A DNA stretch of 13,674 nt from JBKPRX01 sp046734795 (GCA_046734795.1 JBKPRX010000041.1:1-13674); one strand, 5' to 3'. Positions 1-6,722 are shown, counted from the stretch's first letter. Numbers and translations: made by a program. The notes: generated by a model not told the origin, from the letters alone.

Positions 1-1180
1 CCTCGCGCGCACCGGCCTCGAACCGTCCGCCGAAGAGCAGGACGCGCTCGCGCATCCCGATCAAGCCGTGCCCGCCGCCGGCGCCGTTGGTGCTCGGCCT
101 CGGCGCACCGCCGTCGTTGACGACGTCGAGCTCGAGCTCACTCGGCCGGTAGCGAAGGCGCACCTGCGTCGACGCGCCGGCCGCATGCTTGCGCACATTC
201 GTGAGCCCCTCCTGGATCACGCGGTAGACGACGAGATCGAGGCCCGGCGAGAGCGAGGGGCGTTCGCCGTCCTCGACGAGCTCGACGGGAACGCCCGAAC
301 CTCGAATGTCCTCGATGAGATCGTCGAGGCGCACGAGCCCAGGTTGCGGGGCGTGCGGCGCATCGTCTTCGCGGAGCACGTCGAGCGCACGCCGCATCTC
401 GCTCATCGCCTCCCGTGCGGTTCGCCGCACCGCAGCGAGATGCTGACGCGCTCGCTCCGGATCGCTTTCGAGGAGCGCCTCCGCCGCGCCGGCCTGCACG
501 GCCACGATCGAGACGCTGTGGGCGACGACGTCGTGGAGCTCACGTGCGATCCGCGCACGCTCCTCGCGCACAGCCTCACGCGCAAGCTCGTCCGACTCCG
601 CGTACGCGCGTTGCGCGCGGGTCGCGTGTCGCCTGATCAGCCAGCCGGCTGTCCAAGCACCCGAAGCGAAGAACGCGAAGATGGCGACGTCGCTGACGCC
701 GATCGAATCCTCGAAATACGGTGTGCTGAGCGCGACGACGAACGCGCCGACGAGCATCAGCGGGCCGACGATCGCCATCCAGAGACGCCGTGAGTAGAGC
801 GCTACCGAGAAGAGCGAGAAGAGGATGCTCGGGAACGGCATCGTGCCCGTCTCCGCGGTGTCGGCTCCAAGCGCCCAGAGCGCGGTCGCGCCGGCGATCA
901 CGGCACAGACGGCGAACGGGGCGCGCCGCCGCACCACGAGCGGCGCCGTGACAACCACGGCAAACACAATCCGTGCGGCGACGGAGCCCGGTCCCTCGCT
1001 GAAGATCGCATCGAGGATCGCCCACGCACAGAGCGCAGCTGCGGCGATCACGTCCGCGCGCGGCGGCCGGCGTGGAACTCGGGCGATGTGGGCGAGGGCG
1101 TCCACGCGCTCACGGTACGCCAAAGGGCGTGCCGCGGCGTCGTCCCCGAGGCGCGCCGGCATCACCCAAAAGTCGTACAT
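1..1180 (-). CDS. Sensor histidine kinase, NarL/DesK type (HisKA_3), C-terminus cut by window edge
   Basis: Two-component sensor kinase that would autophosphorylate on histidine and pass the phosphate to a LuxR/NarL-type response regulator. Read from an ATG at 1180 the frame is open for 393 codons to the left edge. Residues about 45-160 contain several hydrophobic segments (membrane sensor region). A short linker leads to the HisKA_3 dimerisation motif ARELHDVVAHSVSIV, with the phospho-acceptor at about H216. The HATPase N box is QEGLTNVRKHA (about N328), and the G box GHGLIGMRERV lies at about 370-380. Only the last residues are missing. The partner response regulator would be expected just left of position 1 (inference). 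The start is uncertain: the frame stays open further upstream, no good Shine-Dalgarno precedes the ATGs at 1180 or 1162, and the divergent gene at 1283 limits the upstream space. The sensed signal cannot be told. Confidence 0.92.
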   Translation of the reverse strand, partial: MYDFWVMPARLGDDAAARPLAYRERVDALAHIARVPRRPPRADVIAAAALCAWAILDAIFSEGPGSVAARIVFAVVVTAPLVVRRRAPFAVCAVIAGATALWALGADTAETGTMPFPSILFSLFSVALYSRRLWMAIVGPLMLVGAFVVALSTPYFEDSIGVSDVAIFAFFASGAWTAGWLIRRHATRAQRAYAESDELAREAVREERARIARELHDVVAHSVSIVAVQAGAAEALLESDPERARQHLAAVRRTAREAMSEMRRALDVLREDDAPHAPQPGLVRLDDLIEDIRGSGVPVELVEDGERPSLSPGLDLVVYRVIQEGLTNVRKHAAGASTQVRLRYRPSELELDVVNDGGAPRPSTNGAGGGHGLIGMRERVLLFGGRFEAGARE

Positions 1181-1282
1181 CGGTCGCGCCGCCGGGAGTC
1201 GCACTACGCGCATTCCGGCCGACGAAATCGTGGCCGTCGCCGAGCAGGATCGATGCACCAACCCGCTCGACAAGGAGACCAC

Positions 1283-1852
1283 ATGTTGAAGCTCGATCGC
1301 ATCACCGATAGCCTCGCGGGCCGCAGCGCCCTCGCAGGTGGAGCCGCCTTCGCCGCCGACGGAGTCGTCCAGATCGCCCATTCGCAGAACTCCGGTGCGG
1401 ACGTCGTCGGGGTCGCCGGTTACACGAACCTTTCGCTCTTCATCGTCGGCCTCGCCTTCATCTCGCCCGCGTTCATCGCTCTCGCCCGGTACACGACGTC
1501 GAAGCTCGCGCCGAAGTTCGCCCTCGCCGCGGCGACCGGGACGTTCGTCCTCGGCGTCACCTGCATCACCTCCCTCGCGCACGGGCGCGACTACGCGATC
1601 TTCAATGTCGTCGCACCGCTGACGAATGCGGCGTGGCTGCTCGGCTCGATCGTGCTCGCAGTCGCGCTGAAGCGCGCGAAGACCGTCCCGACGATCGTCG
1701 CAATCGGCCTGCCGGTCGCATGGATCGCGATCATCCCGCTCGGTACGCTCGGCGGCGGCCTCGTCGCGGGCGCGTACTGGATGCTCGTAGCCGCGTTCCT
1801 CAGCTCGCGCGTGCGCGACCGGACGCCCGCCCCCATAGCGCAGGCCGCTTAG
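1283..1852 (+). CDS. Small multi-pass membrane protein, function unknown
   Basis: 189-residue protein. The start is ATG 1283 because AAGGAG (1272-1277) lies 5 nt upstream; the frame is open further upstream, but that part overlaps the kinase start region. After a short amphipathic N-terminus the chain has about five hydrophobic spans (roughly 48-69, 77-99, 105-129, 134-155, 158-174), plus a weaker one at 13-30. It ends in a short charged tail (SRVRDRT). I recognise no catalytic motif. The gene is divergent from the histidine kinase, with about 100 bp between the starts, so the two could share a control region. Small membrane proteins next to NarL-type kinases are often regulon members or accessory partners, but here that is only inference. 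The gene ends in a clear intrinsic terminator. Confidence 0.8.
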   Translation: MLKLDRITDSLAGRSALAGGAAFAADGVVQIAHSQNSGADVVGVAGYTNLSLFIVGLAFISPAFIALARYTTSKLAPKFALAAATGTFVLGVTCITSLAHGRDYAIFNVVAPLTNAAWLLGSIVLAVALKRAKTVPTIVAIGLPVAWIAIIPLGTLGGGLVAGAYWMLVAAFLSSRVRDRTPAPIAQAA

Positions 1853-1869
1853 GGCTCGCAGCTCACTCT

Positions 1870-1908
1870 CGGGCGTCGCCGGTGCGCAGGCCGGCGGCGC
1901 CCGATTTT
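1870..1908 (+). terminator. Intrinsic terminator after the 1283-1852 gene
   Basis: The arms 1870-1882 (CGGGCGTCGCCGG) and 1891-1903 (CCGGCGGCGCCCG) pair over 13 bp with a single T-G pair, leaving an 8-nt loop. ATTTT (1904-1908) follows directly. It sits 18 nt after the stop codon of the plus-strand membrane protein gene and just before the end of the converging VOC gene. The U-tract is only on the plus-strand side, so plus-strand termination is the firmer reading. Confidence 0.8.
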
Positions 1909-1911
1909 GCG

Positions 1912-2283
1912 TTACGCGGGGCTCGGCTCCTGGTAGAGCCCGATCACGTTGCCGGCCGGATCGCGGAAGCGCGCGGTGATCTCGGGCGCGTCGACGCCGA
2001 TTTCCTGGACGATCTCGCCGCCGTTTTCCTTCACGAGCTCGACCGTCGCCGCGACGTCGTCGACCATCACGTAGAGCAGCAGCCCGGGATCGCGCGACGG
2101 CGGCCGGTCCGTCACCCACGCCCCGCTGACTTCCTTGATTGCGTCGTCGAACGCTGTCGAGCCGTCGCCGCGAGTGCGGATGCTCCAACCGAAGACGGCC
2201 TCGTAGAACGCCGACGAACGAGCGACGTCGACCGCGGGAATCTCGACGTAACAGATCTTTCCGTTTGCGCGCGTGTATGGCAT
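1912..2283 (-). CDS. VOC family (glyoxalase/bleomycin-resistance fold) protein
   Basis: 123-residue single-module member of the vicinal oxygen chelate superfamily. Visible signatures are the first beta-alpha unit at residues 9-36 (KICYVEIPAVDVARSSAFYE, then FGW), the central VMVDDV strand at 72-77 followed by a helix and the ENGGEIV turn, and the closing strand ARFRDPAGNVIGLYQ at 104-118. The family includes glyoxalase I, extradiol dioxygenases and antibiotic-binding proteins, and the substrate cannot be inferred. E14 and the C-terminal strand occupy the usual metal-ligand positions, but the aligned ligand set is not complete enough to claim metal binding. ATG start. The gene lies 21 nt downstream of the LprI-like gene on the same strand, so the two are probably co-transcribed. 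Confidence 0.88.
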   Translation of the reverse strand: MPYTRANGKICYVEIPAVDVARSSAFYEAVFGWSIRTRGDGSTAFDDAIKEVSGAWVTDRPPSRDPGLLLYVMVDDVAATVELVKENGGEIVQEIGVDAPEITARFRDPAGNVIGLYQEPSPA

Positions 2284-2304
2284 GCCGTGATTCTCGCAGC
2301 GCGG

Positions 2305-2778
2305 TCAGGCCGGCGAAAGTGCGTTTGCCATTGCGTCGAGGTCGGCGATGTGCCTCTGGTTCCTCCGGGCCTCGCAGTACGCAAGGGCAACCGGCGCGAT
2401 GCTGCCGCCGAGATAGATATGCGCCCGGCCCACTGCGTAGGCGCCGGTCTCGGCGACGCAGGACTCACGACGGTAAGCAAGCCAGCGCCGCTCGCTGCGA
2501 GCGAAGCGCGCTCGCCCGATCCGCGGCAAGCGCCGCCAGACGACGTCGGCGAACCGGTCGACAACGTGATCCGACTGAAGAAGCTCGCGCTCGGCGCAAC
2601 CTTCGAGCTCGATCGTCGTCGTCGCACGGCGCGGACAGGGGAGCATGCTCTGCTCGAAGGGCTCGTGGATGGCCGGCGCTCGGGCCGAAGGTCGCGGATG
2701 GCGCGCGTCGCGCGAAGGATCAGACGCGCAGCCGGCGACGACGGTCGCCAGCGAGAGGGCGAGCAACAAACGGCGCAC
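2305..2778 (-). CDS. LprI-like (DUF1311) lipoprotein
   Basis: 157-residue predicted lipoprotein. A signal peptide (RRLLLALSLATVVAGC) ends in the lipobox VAGC, with C17 as the lipidated residue. A low-complexity Arg/Pro linker follows. The mature domain from about residue 48 has the LprI/DUF1311 pattern: C48 and C61, then RRWLAYRRESC (about 97-107), GGS (124-126), then C135 and the closing basic helix. The four cysteines C48, C61, C107 and C135 would form two disulfides outside the membrane. Mycobacterial LprI inhibits lysozyme; whether this homologue does is unknown. The start must be GTG 2778 or later, since an in-frame TGA lies only 6 nt upstream, and no strong Shine-Dalgarno is seen. The VOC gene follows 21 nt downstream. 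Confidence 0.82.
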   Translation of the reverse strand: MRRLLLALSLATVVAGCASDPSRDARHPRPSARAPAIHEPFEQSMLPCPRRATTTIELEGCAERELLQSDHVVDRFADVVWRRLPRIGRARFARSERRWLAYRRESCVAETGAYAVGRAHIYLGGSIAPVALAYCEARRNQRHIADLDAMANALSPA

Positions 2779-2781
2779 TGC

Positions 2782-2907
2782 TCATGATGCTCGCACTTCG
2801 AAGGTCCGCTGCACAGTTGCGATTCCATTCGTGATCGTGCGAGCCGTAGCCGTCACCTTGCACGCGTAGCTTCCGGGCGGAAGCAGCGCGGCGTCGGTAG
2901 GCCGCAG
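2782..2907 (-). pseudogene. Possible 3' remnant of a secreted Ig-like domain protein gene
   Basis: Between the divergent genes a 41-codon frame runs from just after an in-frame TGA (2908-2910) to a TGA at 2782-2784. Its translation includes LPPGSYACKVTATA and ends QRTFEVRAS. It reads like the last two beta strands of an Ig-like or PKD-type extracellular domain. There is no ATG, GTG or TTG start before the Val about 18 codons in, so as it stands it is not an obvious gene. It is in the same frame as the LprI-like gene, whose GTG begins 6 nt after this stop. The resemblance was judged by eye and could be chance. Confidence 0.3.
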
Positions 2908-2929
2908 TCATTCGAAGCGGCGCCGATCG

Positions 2930-2941
2930 TACACTCGTGAC
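2930..2941 (+). promoter_or_regulatory. Candidate leaderless promoter -10 (TACACT)
   Basis: TACACT at 2930-2935 fits the actinobacterial -10 pattern TANNNT and lies exactly 6 nt before ATG 2942. No Shine-Dalgarno precedes that ATG. This is the spacing expected for transcription starting at the A of the start codon. I see no convincing -35 hexamer. Confidence 0.45.
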
Positions 2942-3571
2942 ATGGACTGGGTCACGATCTCTGCGCTCGCGACCGCGCTCGGAACGCTCGTGCTCGCAGC
3001 CGCGACGTTTGCGTCGGTGCGATCTGCAAATCGTGCCGCACGTGTGGCGGAGCAATCGCTCCTCGTTACGCTCCGGCCGCTGCTGATGCCGTCGCGACTC
3101 GACGACCCGATGCAGAAGGTCGGGTTCTCGGATCAGAAGTGGCTGCGGGTACCGGGCGGTAGCGGCGCCGCCGAGGTCAGTGACGAGGCCGTCTATCTCG
3201 CAATCGCGCTCCGCAACGTCGGCACCGGCATCGCAGTGCTGCACGGCTGGTACTTCCATCCGGACGCGATGGTCGGGATCGGCGAACATGCGCCGCTCGA
3301 GGACTTCCACCGTCTCACGCGAGACCTGTACATCGCGCCGAGCGATATCGGCTTCTGGCAAGGCACGTTTCGCGATCCACGAAGCGAGGAGTACGTGGTC
3401 GCAAAACGTGCGATCGAAGCGAGGGCGGGTTTCGCGATCGAGGTTCTCTACGGCGATTTGGAAGGCGCGCAGCGAGTCGTCACGCGCTACGCGCTGCTGC
3501 CGCGCGACGACGGCGGCTGGTTCGCAAGTCCAAGCCGTCACTGGAACATCGATCGTCCGGATCCGCGCTGA
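2942..3571 (+). CDS. Membrane-anchored protein of unknown function
   Basis: 209 residues. One N-terminal transmembrane helix (about 4-27, ISALATALGTLVLAAATFAS) is followed by a basic stretch RSANRAARVAEQSL that would continue as a cytoplasmic helix. The remaining 165 residues form a soluble beta-rich domain containing IALRNVGTGIAVLHGWYF (about 90-107) and a late FAIEVLYGDLEG strand. The pattern of a TM helix, a basic helix, then 'RP.L' and a 'LRNVGTGIA' strand recurs in uncharacterised actinobacterial proteins as I remember them. I know of no assigned function. The gene seems to start with a leaderless transcript (TACACT 6 nt upstream). It converges on the next gene with only 3 nt between the stop codons, so no separate terminator fits there. 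Confidence 0.8.
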   Translation: MDWVTISALATALGTLVLAAATFASVRSANRAARVAEQSLLVTLRPLLMPSRLDDPMQKVGFSDQKWLRVPGGSGAAEVSDEAVYLAIALRNVGTGIAVLHGWYFHPDAMVGIGEHAPLEDFHRLTRDLYIAPSDIGFWQGTFRDPRSEEYVVAKRAIEARAGFAIEVLYGDLEGAQRVVTRYALLPRDDGGWFASPSRHWNIDRPDPR

Positions 3572-3574
3572 GGG

Positions 3575-3949
3575 CTACGGCTCGGCGCGCCAGAGAACGA
3601 ACTTCGCGTTCGAGGTCGAGACCATCGCCTCGACGAGCTTGGCGGAGTCGAATCCCGGCAGTCGTCCCACGCGATCGAAGAACCCGTCCGGCGCAGCGGC
3701 CTGCGGCACGAGGCACTCCTTGCCGTTCCGAGCCTCGAAGACGAAGAAGACGTCTTCGTCACCCGGCCCCCCGGAGGTAGTGATCGCGTAGCAGGAGAGG
3801 AGCTCGTCCCAGCGCACCGATTCGGTGTGCCCGTCGCGCAGCTCGCAGCGGACGCCGACGTCGTCGATCGCGACGCGCGCCCCCACGAGCGCGGACCGAA
3901 TCTTGCGGCTTCGGCGCACAGCGACGCCGATGGGCAGCAGCGAACCCAT
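3575..3949 (-). CDS. Small conserved-type protein, function unknown
   Basis: 124 residues, soluble, with no signal peptide. The N-terminus is short and basic (VRRSRKIRSALVGARVAI). A run of beta strands follows: GVRCELRDGHTESVRWDELLSC (about 32-53) and DEDVFFVFEARNGKECLVP (about 64-82). The C-terminal helix is FFDRVGRLPGFDSAKLVEAM, then KFVLWR. The strand order and the closing helix resemble small PH-like bacterial domains, but I cannot assign the family. Codon use is the same as in its neighbours. ATG start, with no clear Shine-Dalgarno. It converges with the 2942 gene and is divergent from the VOC gene at 4095, with a 145-bp control region between. Confidence 0.72.
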   Translation of the reverse strand: MGSLLPIGVAVRRSRKIRSALVGARVAIDDVGVRCELRDGHTESVRWDELLSCYAITTSGGPGDEDVFFVFEARNGKECLVPQAAAPDGFFDRVGRLPGFDSAKLVEAMVSTSNAKFVLWRAEP

Positions 3950-4094
3950 GGTCTGAGTATCTGCAGGAACGCCGCTCGCGCAAGCCTGCTTGGCACCCCA
4001 AAGCGGTTGGTTTTCTTACCCATTTCCCGGTCGGACCGATGAGTTTCTTTGCGCGGCTCAGTCTCATTGCCAAGATCCCGACGAGGAGGCGGAG

Positions 4095-4487
4095 ATGCCT
4101 AAGACAGCGACTCGGATCAGCAACATCGGCCGCGTGATGGTTGTCGTCAGCGACCAAGACCGCGCGATCGACTTCTACGTCGACAAGCTCGGCTTCGAGA
4201 AGCGCGCCGACAGCACCTACGGCGAGAACGACAGCGAACGTTGGGTCGAGGTCGCGCCGGCCGGATCCGAGGCAGCGCTCGCGCTCGTCCCACCGCGCGG
4301 CGAGGCGCAGCCCGGCGCTTGGACGAACGTGGCGTTGACAACGAGCGACATCGAGGAGGACTACGCGACGCTGAAGGATCGAGGCGTCGACGTCGATCCG
4401 GAGATCATGCGCGGCGACGGCAACGTGCCCTCGATGTTCTGGTTCCGCGACCAAGACGGAAACACGCTCCTGCTCGTCGAAGGCTGA
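4095..4487 (+). CDS. VOC family (glyoxalase-like) protein
   Basis: 130-residue single-module VOC protein. ATG 4095 is chosen because GAGGAGG (4083-4089) lies 5 nt upstream; the frame is open further upstream but has no such site. First unit: ISNIGRVMVVVSDQDRAIDFY and KLGFEKR (residues 8-37). Middle strand WVEVAPAG (50-57). Second unit: TNVALTTSDIEEDYATLKDRG (77-97). Closing: WFRDQDGNTLLLVEG (116-130), with E129 in the usual C-terminal metal-ligand position. The histidine common near the first strand is replaced (IGRVMVVV), so metal coordination may be altered. This two-beta-alpha-unit type is common in actinobacteria and usually has no assigned substrate. It is monocistronic, converges on DUF2182, and a strong hairpin follows. 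Confidence 0.88.
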   Translation: MPKTATRISNIGRVMVVVSDQDRAIDFYVDKLGFEKRADSTYGENDSERWVEVAPAGSEAALALVPPRGEAQPGAWTNVALTTSDIEEDYATLKDRGVDVDPEIMRGDGNVPSMFWFRDQDGNTLLLVEG

Positions 4488-4508
4488 GCGTTGAAGACCG
4501 CTGGGGCC

Positions 4509-4542
4509 GGCGCGGCATCCGATCGAATGCGGATGCCGCGCC
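4509..4542. terminator. GC-rich hairpin between converging genes
   Basis: The arms 4509-4521 (GGCGCGGCATCCG) and 4530-4542 (CGGATGCCGCGCC) are perfect 13-bp complements with an 8-nt loop. It lies 22 nt after the VOC stop and 12 nt past the end of the converging DUF2182 gene. Neither side has a T-run, so it would be the U-less type often proposed for high-GC actinobacteria, possibly serving both directions. Termination is inferred from position. Confidence 0.6.
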
Positions 4543-4554
4543 CCCGGGCGCAAC

Positions 4555-5364
4555 TCACATGCCCATCGGCGACATCTGCGACCCGTCCGGAATCGTCAGT
4601 CCGGGAATCGCGTCCGGCGCCGCGAGCACGAGGAGCCCGAGCACGAGTAGGACGACGGCGGTTCCATACACGGCCGCGCGGCGCCACGGGAGGATCTTCT
4701 CGATCGCGATCAGGCCGGCGACAAACGCCATCCACGCGATGCTCATGACGCCGAGCGCGAAGAGCGACGCCATCAGCGCCCAGCAGCAGCCGGTGCACCA
4801 GGCGCCGTGTTTCACGCCCATCTGGAACGCGCCGACGCGACCGTCGCGCCACGCGCCGATCAGAAAGCCGAGCGGACTGCGGCACTTGCCGAGGCAGACG
4901 TCCTTCAATGGCGTCAGCTCGTAGACGGCGGCGACGATGAGCGTCACGCCCGCGATCCACCGGCCGGCGTTATCCCACGCGAGGACGTCAGCCCCGAGCC
5001 GATCCCCGACGAAGGCGACCGCGAACGCTGCGAGGCCCACGCCGGTCCAGGTCGCGAGGTAGCCGCCCGCGAAGACGAGCGGCGCGAACGGCCACCGCTT
5101 GTTCGCCATCCGCGCGTAGAGCGCCACCGTCGGCGAGACCGACGGGAACATCATCGCGGCCATCATCACGATCCAGACGCCGACGAACCAGCCGAAGGTG
5201 CCAAGGTCGGTCCACGGCCCTCCGTCCATCCCGTCCATCTGACGCGCCGTCCACCACCAGCCGACGGCCGCGAGGCCGAAGAGGAGCGCGACGAGCCCCA
5301 GCTGCCGCCGGGCTGCCGCAAACGCCGGGGCAAGCCCCGGTGCAGGCTGTGCGCTAGCTACCAA
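4555..5364 (-). CDS. DUF2182 integral membrane protein
   Basis: 269 residues, about seven hydrophobic spans, cytoplasmic membrane. It matches the DUF2182 (predicted metal-binding membrane protein) pattern: WIVMMAAMMFPS at 64-75, GGYLATWTGVG at 100-110, PLKDVCLGKCRSPLGF at 152-167, GAWCTGCCWALM at 187-198 and WMAFVAGLIAIEKILP at 211-226. The cysteines C157, C161, C190, C193 and C194 and the Met-rich segments suggest metal or thiol chemistry, but no function is proven. The start is odd. The only plausible start before the first helix is TTG 5364, which follows the TAG stop of DUF1326 with no spacer and in the same frame, and no Shine-Dalgarno is visible. Translation probably depends on the upstream gene. 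The Met-rich C-terminal tail (QMSPMGM) could bind soft metals. Confidence 0.88.
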   Translation of the reverse strand: MVASAQPAPGLAPAFAAARRQLGLVALLFGLAAVGWWWTARQMDGMDGGPWTDLGTFGWFVGVWIVMMAAMMFPSVSPTVALYARMANKRWPFAPLVFAGGYLATWTGVGLAAFAVAFVGDRLGADVLAWDNAGRWIAGVTLIVAAVYELTPLKDVCLGKCRSPLGFLIGAWRDGRVGAFQMGVKHGAWCTGCCWALMASLFALGVMSIAWMAFVAGLIAIEKILPWRRAAVYGTAVVLLVLGLLVLAAPDAIPGLTIPDGSQMSPMGM

Positions 5365-5967
5365 CTACGCAGCCCAGGCGAACTCGGAGGTCGAGAGCCC
5401 AGTCTTTCCCTCGTACGAGATACCGAAGGCGTTGATCTGCGAGCGCGTCGCCTCGGCAATCGTCAGGTTCGAGCCGACGGGATGGAACATGCCCTGGAAG
5501 CGAATAGGCTCACCGGTCTCGACGCCGAACGGCACGACGTCCTTGATCTCGAAGTCGATCGCTTCGCCGACGCGAACCGTGTGCACAAGGCCGTCGTCGT
5601 TGATCTCGATCGGCACGCGCTCGACACCGAGCACCTCGCCCACGAGCGGCCCCAGCGCCTCCATCGGCCCACCCATCTGACCGCTGAAGACGGCGCCCAG
5701 CTTCTGCGCCTGGTCGTCACTCGCCGCGTCGTCGATGAACATGCCGAGCTTCCAGTTCCCCTCGGTCATCACCTTCGGCGTTTCCGCGATCACAACGACC
5801 TTGCACCCGCCGACGTCCGTGCCGTCGATGTCCCCTTCCCGGATGTTGAAGCCGAGGACGACCCGGCAGTAGTCATATGTCGCGCCGTGGTCGAACGAGA
5901 TGTTGCAGGGGCACATCATTTCGCAGGAGCACGTCTCCACATAGCTCCCCTTGATGCTCCAGGCCAC
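5365..5967 (-). CDS. DUF1326 Cys-rich protein
   Basis: 200 residues, soluble, with no signal peptide. It has the DUF1326 hallmark near the N-terminus, ETCSCEMMCPCNISF, with C13, C15, C19 and C21 in a CxCx3CxC array that could hold a metal ion. Further cysteines are C34 (YDYCRVVL) and C55 (GGCKVVV). The later sequence is a conserved beta-rich body (NWKLGMFIDDAASDDQ, then GPMEALGPLVGEVLG, then RFQGMFHPVGSNLTIAEAT). GTG start at 5967, fixed by AAAGGAG (5974-5980) 6 nt upstream. DUF1326 and DUF2182 genes are frequent neighbours in many bacteria (my recollection), supporting a joint role; metal handling is only a guess. Here they abut exactly, sharing one frame across the TAG. Confidence 0.9.
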   Translation of the reverse strand: MAWSIKGSYVETCSCEMMCPCNISFDHGATYDYCRVVLGFNIREGDIDGTDVGGCKVVVIAETPKVMTEGNWKLGMFIDDAASDDQAQKLGAVFSGQMGGPMEALGPLVGEVLGVERVPIEINDDGLVHTVRVGEAIDFEIKDVVPFGVETGEPIRFQGMFHPVGSNLTIAEATRSQINAFGISYEGKTGLSTSEFAWAA

Positions 5968-6080
5968 GGTTGGCTCCTTTCGGTGGACGTGCGGGCAGGT
6001 CGATTCTTAGCTCTCTCGCGCGACGAGTCAAACACGTACGAAAAGCACGACCGAGACGGCTTGTACCCTCGAAGCCGCCC

Positions 6081-6422
6081 ATGCTCCTCGCCGCCGTCTC
6101 AAGGAGCGTCGTCGTCGTCGCGATCACCGGCGCCGCAGGCGCGCTCTCCGGGTTCGTGCTCGTCTTCCTTGGGATCCTCGTCAGCTCGTACCAGTCGCTC
6201 GTCGGCCGGATCGGCCGAGACAAGGTCAACATGCTCATACGTACGGCGCGCGCGTCGCTCGGCGTGTTCCTCCTCGGACTCACGAGCCTCGCGCTCAGCA
6301 CCGTCTGGCTCGTCGTCGACGGCGGCAAGGCGTTCTATGTCAGCGCGCTCGTCGTCTTCTTCGCAGTGCTGGGCACGCTGATCCTCCTCGCCGTCTACGC
6401 CACCTCGCGCGCGCTGCGTTAG
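6081..6422 (+). CDS. Three-helix membrane protein, function unknown
   Basis: 113 residues from ATG 6081, with three predicted transmembrane spans at about 9-35, 58-79 and 85-106. A short polar loop (VGRIGRDKVNMLIRTAR) lies between the first and second spans. No motif is recognised. The frame is open back to 5970, but that part is polar, Arg-rich and overlaps the divergent DUF1326 ribosome site, so the ATG at the start of the hydrophobic region is preferred. No Shine-Dalgarno is seen. TACCCT (6064-6069) upstream would give a leader of only a few nucleotides. First of four closely spaced genes that may form one operon; the next start is 33 nt downstream. Confidence 0.68.
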   Translation: MLLAAVSRSVVVVAITGAAGALSGFVLVFLGILVSSYQSLVGRIGRDKVNMLIRTARASLGVFLLGLTSLALSTVWLVVDGGKAFYVSALVVFFAVLGTLILLAVYATSRALR

Positions 6423-6455
6423 TGTCCGTGTCGTCCACGACGCGAGGAGGTCAAC

Positions 6456-6722
6456 GTGCATGCCGTAGTCGTCAAGGTGAAGATCAGCGGTGATCCCGAG
6501 GCTTCCGAGCGCGCGCTCCACGAGCAGGTCGTGCCGCAGATCTCGCAGGCGCCCGGGTTCGTTGCGGGCTACTGGACACGGAAGGACAACAACGGCATGT
6601 CGATGGTCGTCTTCGATTCCGAAGACACAGCGAAGCAGGCAAGCGAGCGCGTGCGCGCGGTGGCGCCCGACAGCGTCACGGTCGAGGAGGTCGACGTCCG
6701 CGAGGTCGTCGCGCACGCGTAA
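6456..6722 (+). CDS. ABM-like dimeric alpha-beta barrel protein
   Basis: 88 residues. GTG 6456 is chosen because GAGGAGG (6444-6450) lies 5 nt upstream; the nearby ATG at 6460 is out of frame and meets a stop at once. The pattern is a small ferredoxin-like fold: strand HAVVVKVKI, a helix from GDPEASERALHEQVVPQIS, a turn APGFVAGYW, strand GMSMVVFDSEDTAKQAS with its helix, and a last strand VTVEEVDVREVV. The 'PGFV.G.W....' and 'V.FDS...A' features match the antibiotic-biosynthesis-monooxygenase-like / YdhR-like superfamily, whose members include quinone monooxygenases and heme-binding or decarboxylating proteins. No catalytic assignment can be made. The next gene starts 18 nt downstream. Confidence 0.72.
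   Translation: MHAVVVKVKISGDPEASERALHEQVVPQISQAPGFVAGYWTRKDNNGMSMVVFDSEDTAKQASERVRAVAPDSVTVEEVDVREVVAHA

Noticed and set aside
4027..4037. CGGTCGGACCG palindrome upstream of the VOC gene as an operator
   Set aside because: Only 5-bp arms around one base; too short in this GC-rich sequence to support a regulator site without comparison.
3950..4094. AT-richer patch (TTTTCTTACCCATTT) as a phage attachment site or promoter
   Set aside because: No repeat partner, integrase gene or tRNA nearby, and no proper -35/-10 pair.
4807..6381. Very long plus-strand open frame (about 524 codons) across the DUF1326/DUF2182 genes
   Set aside because: It is antisense to two well-supported genes, rich in Arg/Asp/Glu/His and without any motif. 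High GC content produces such shadow frames.
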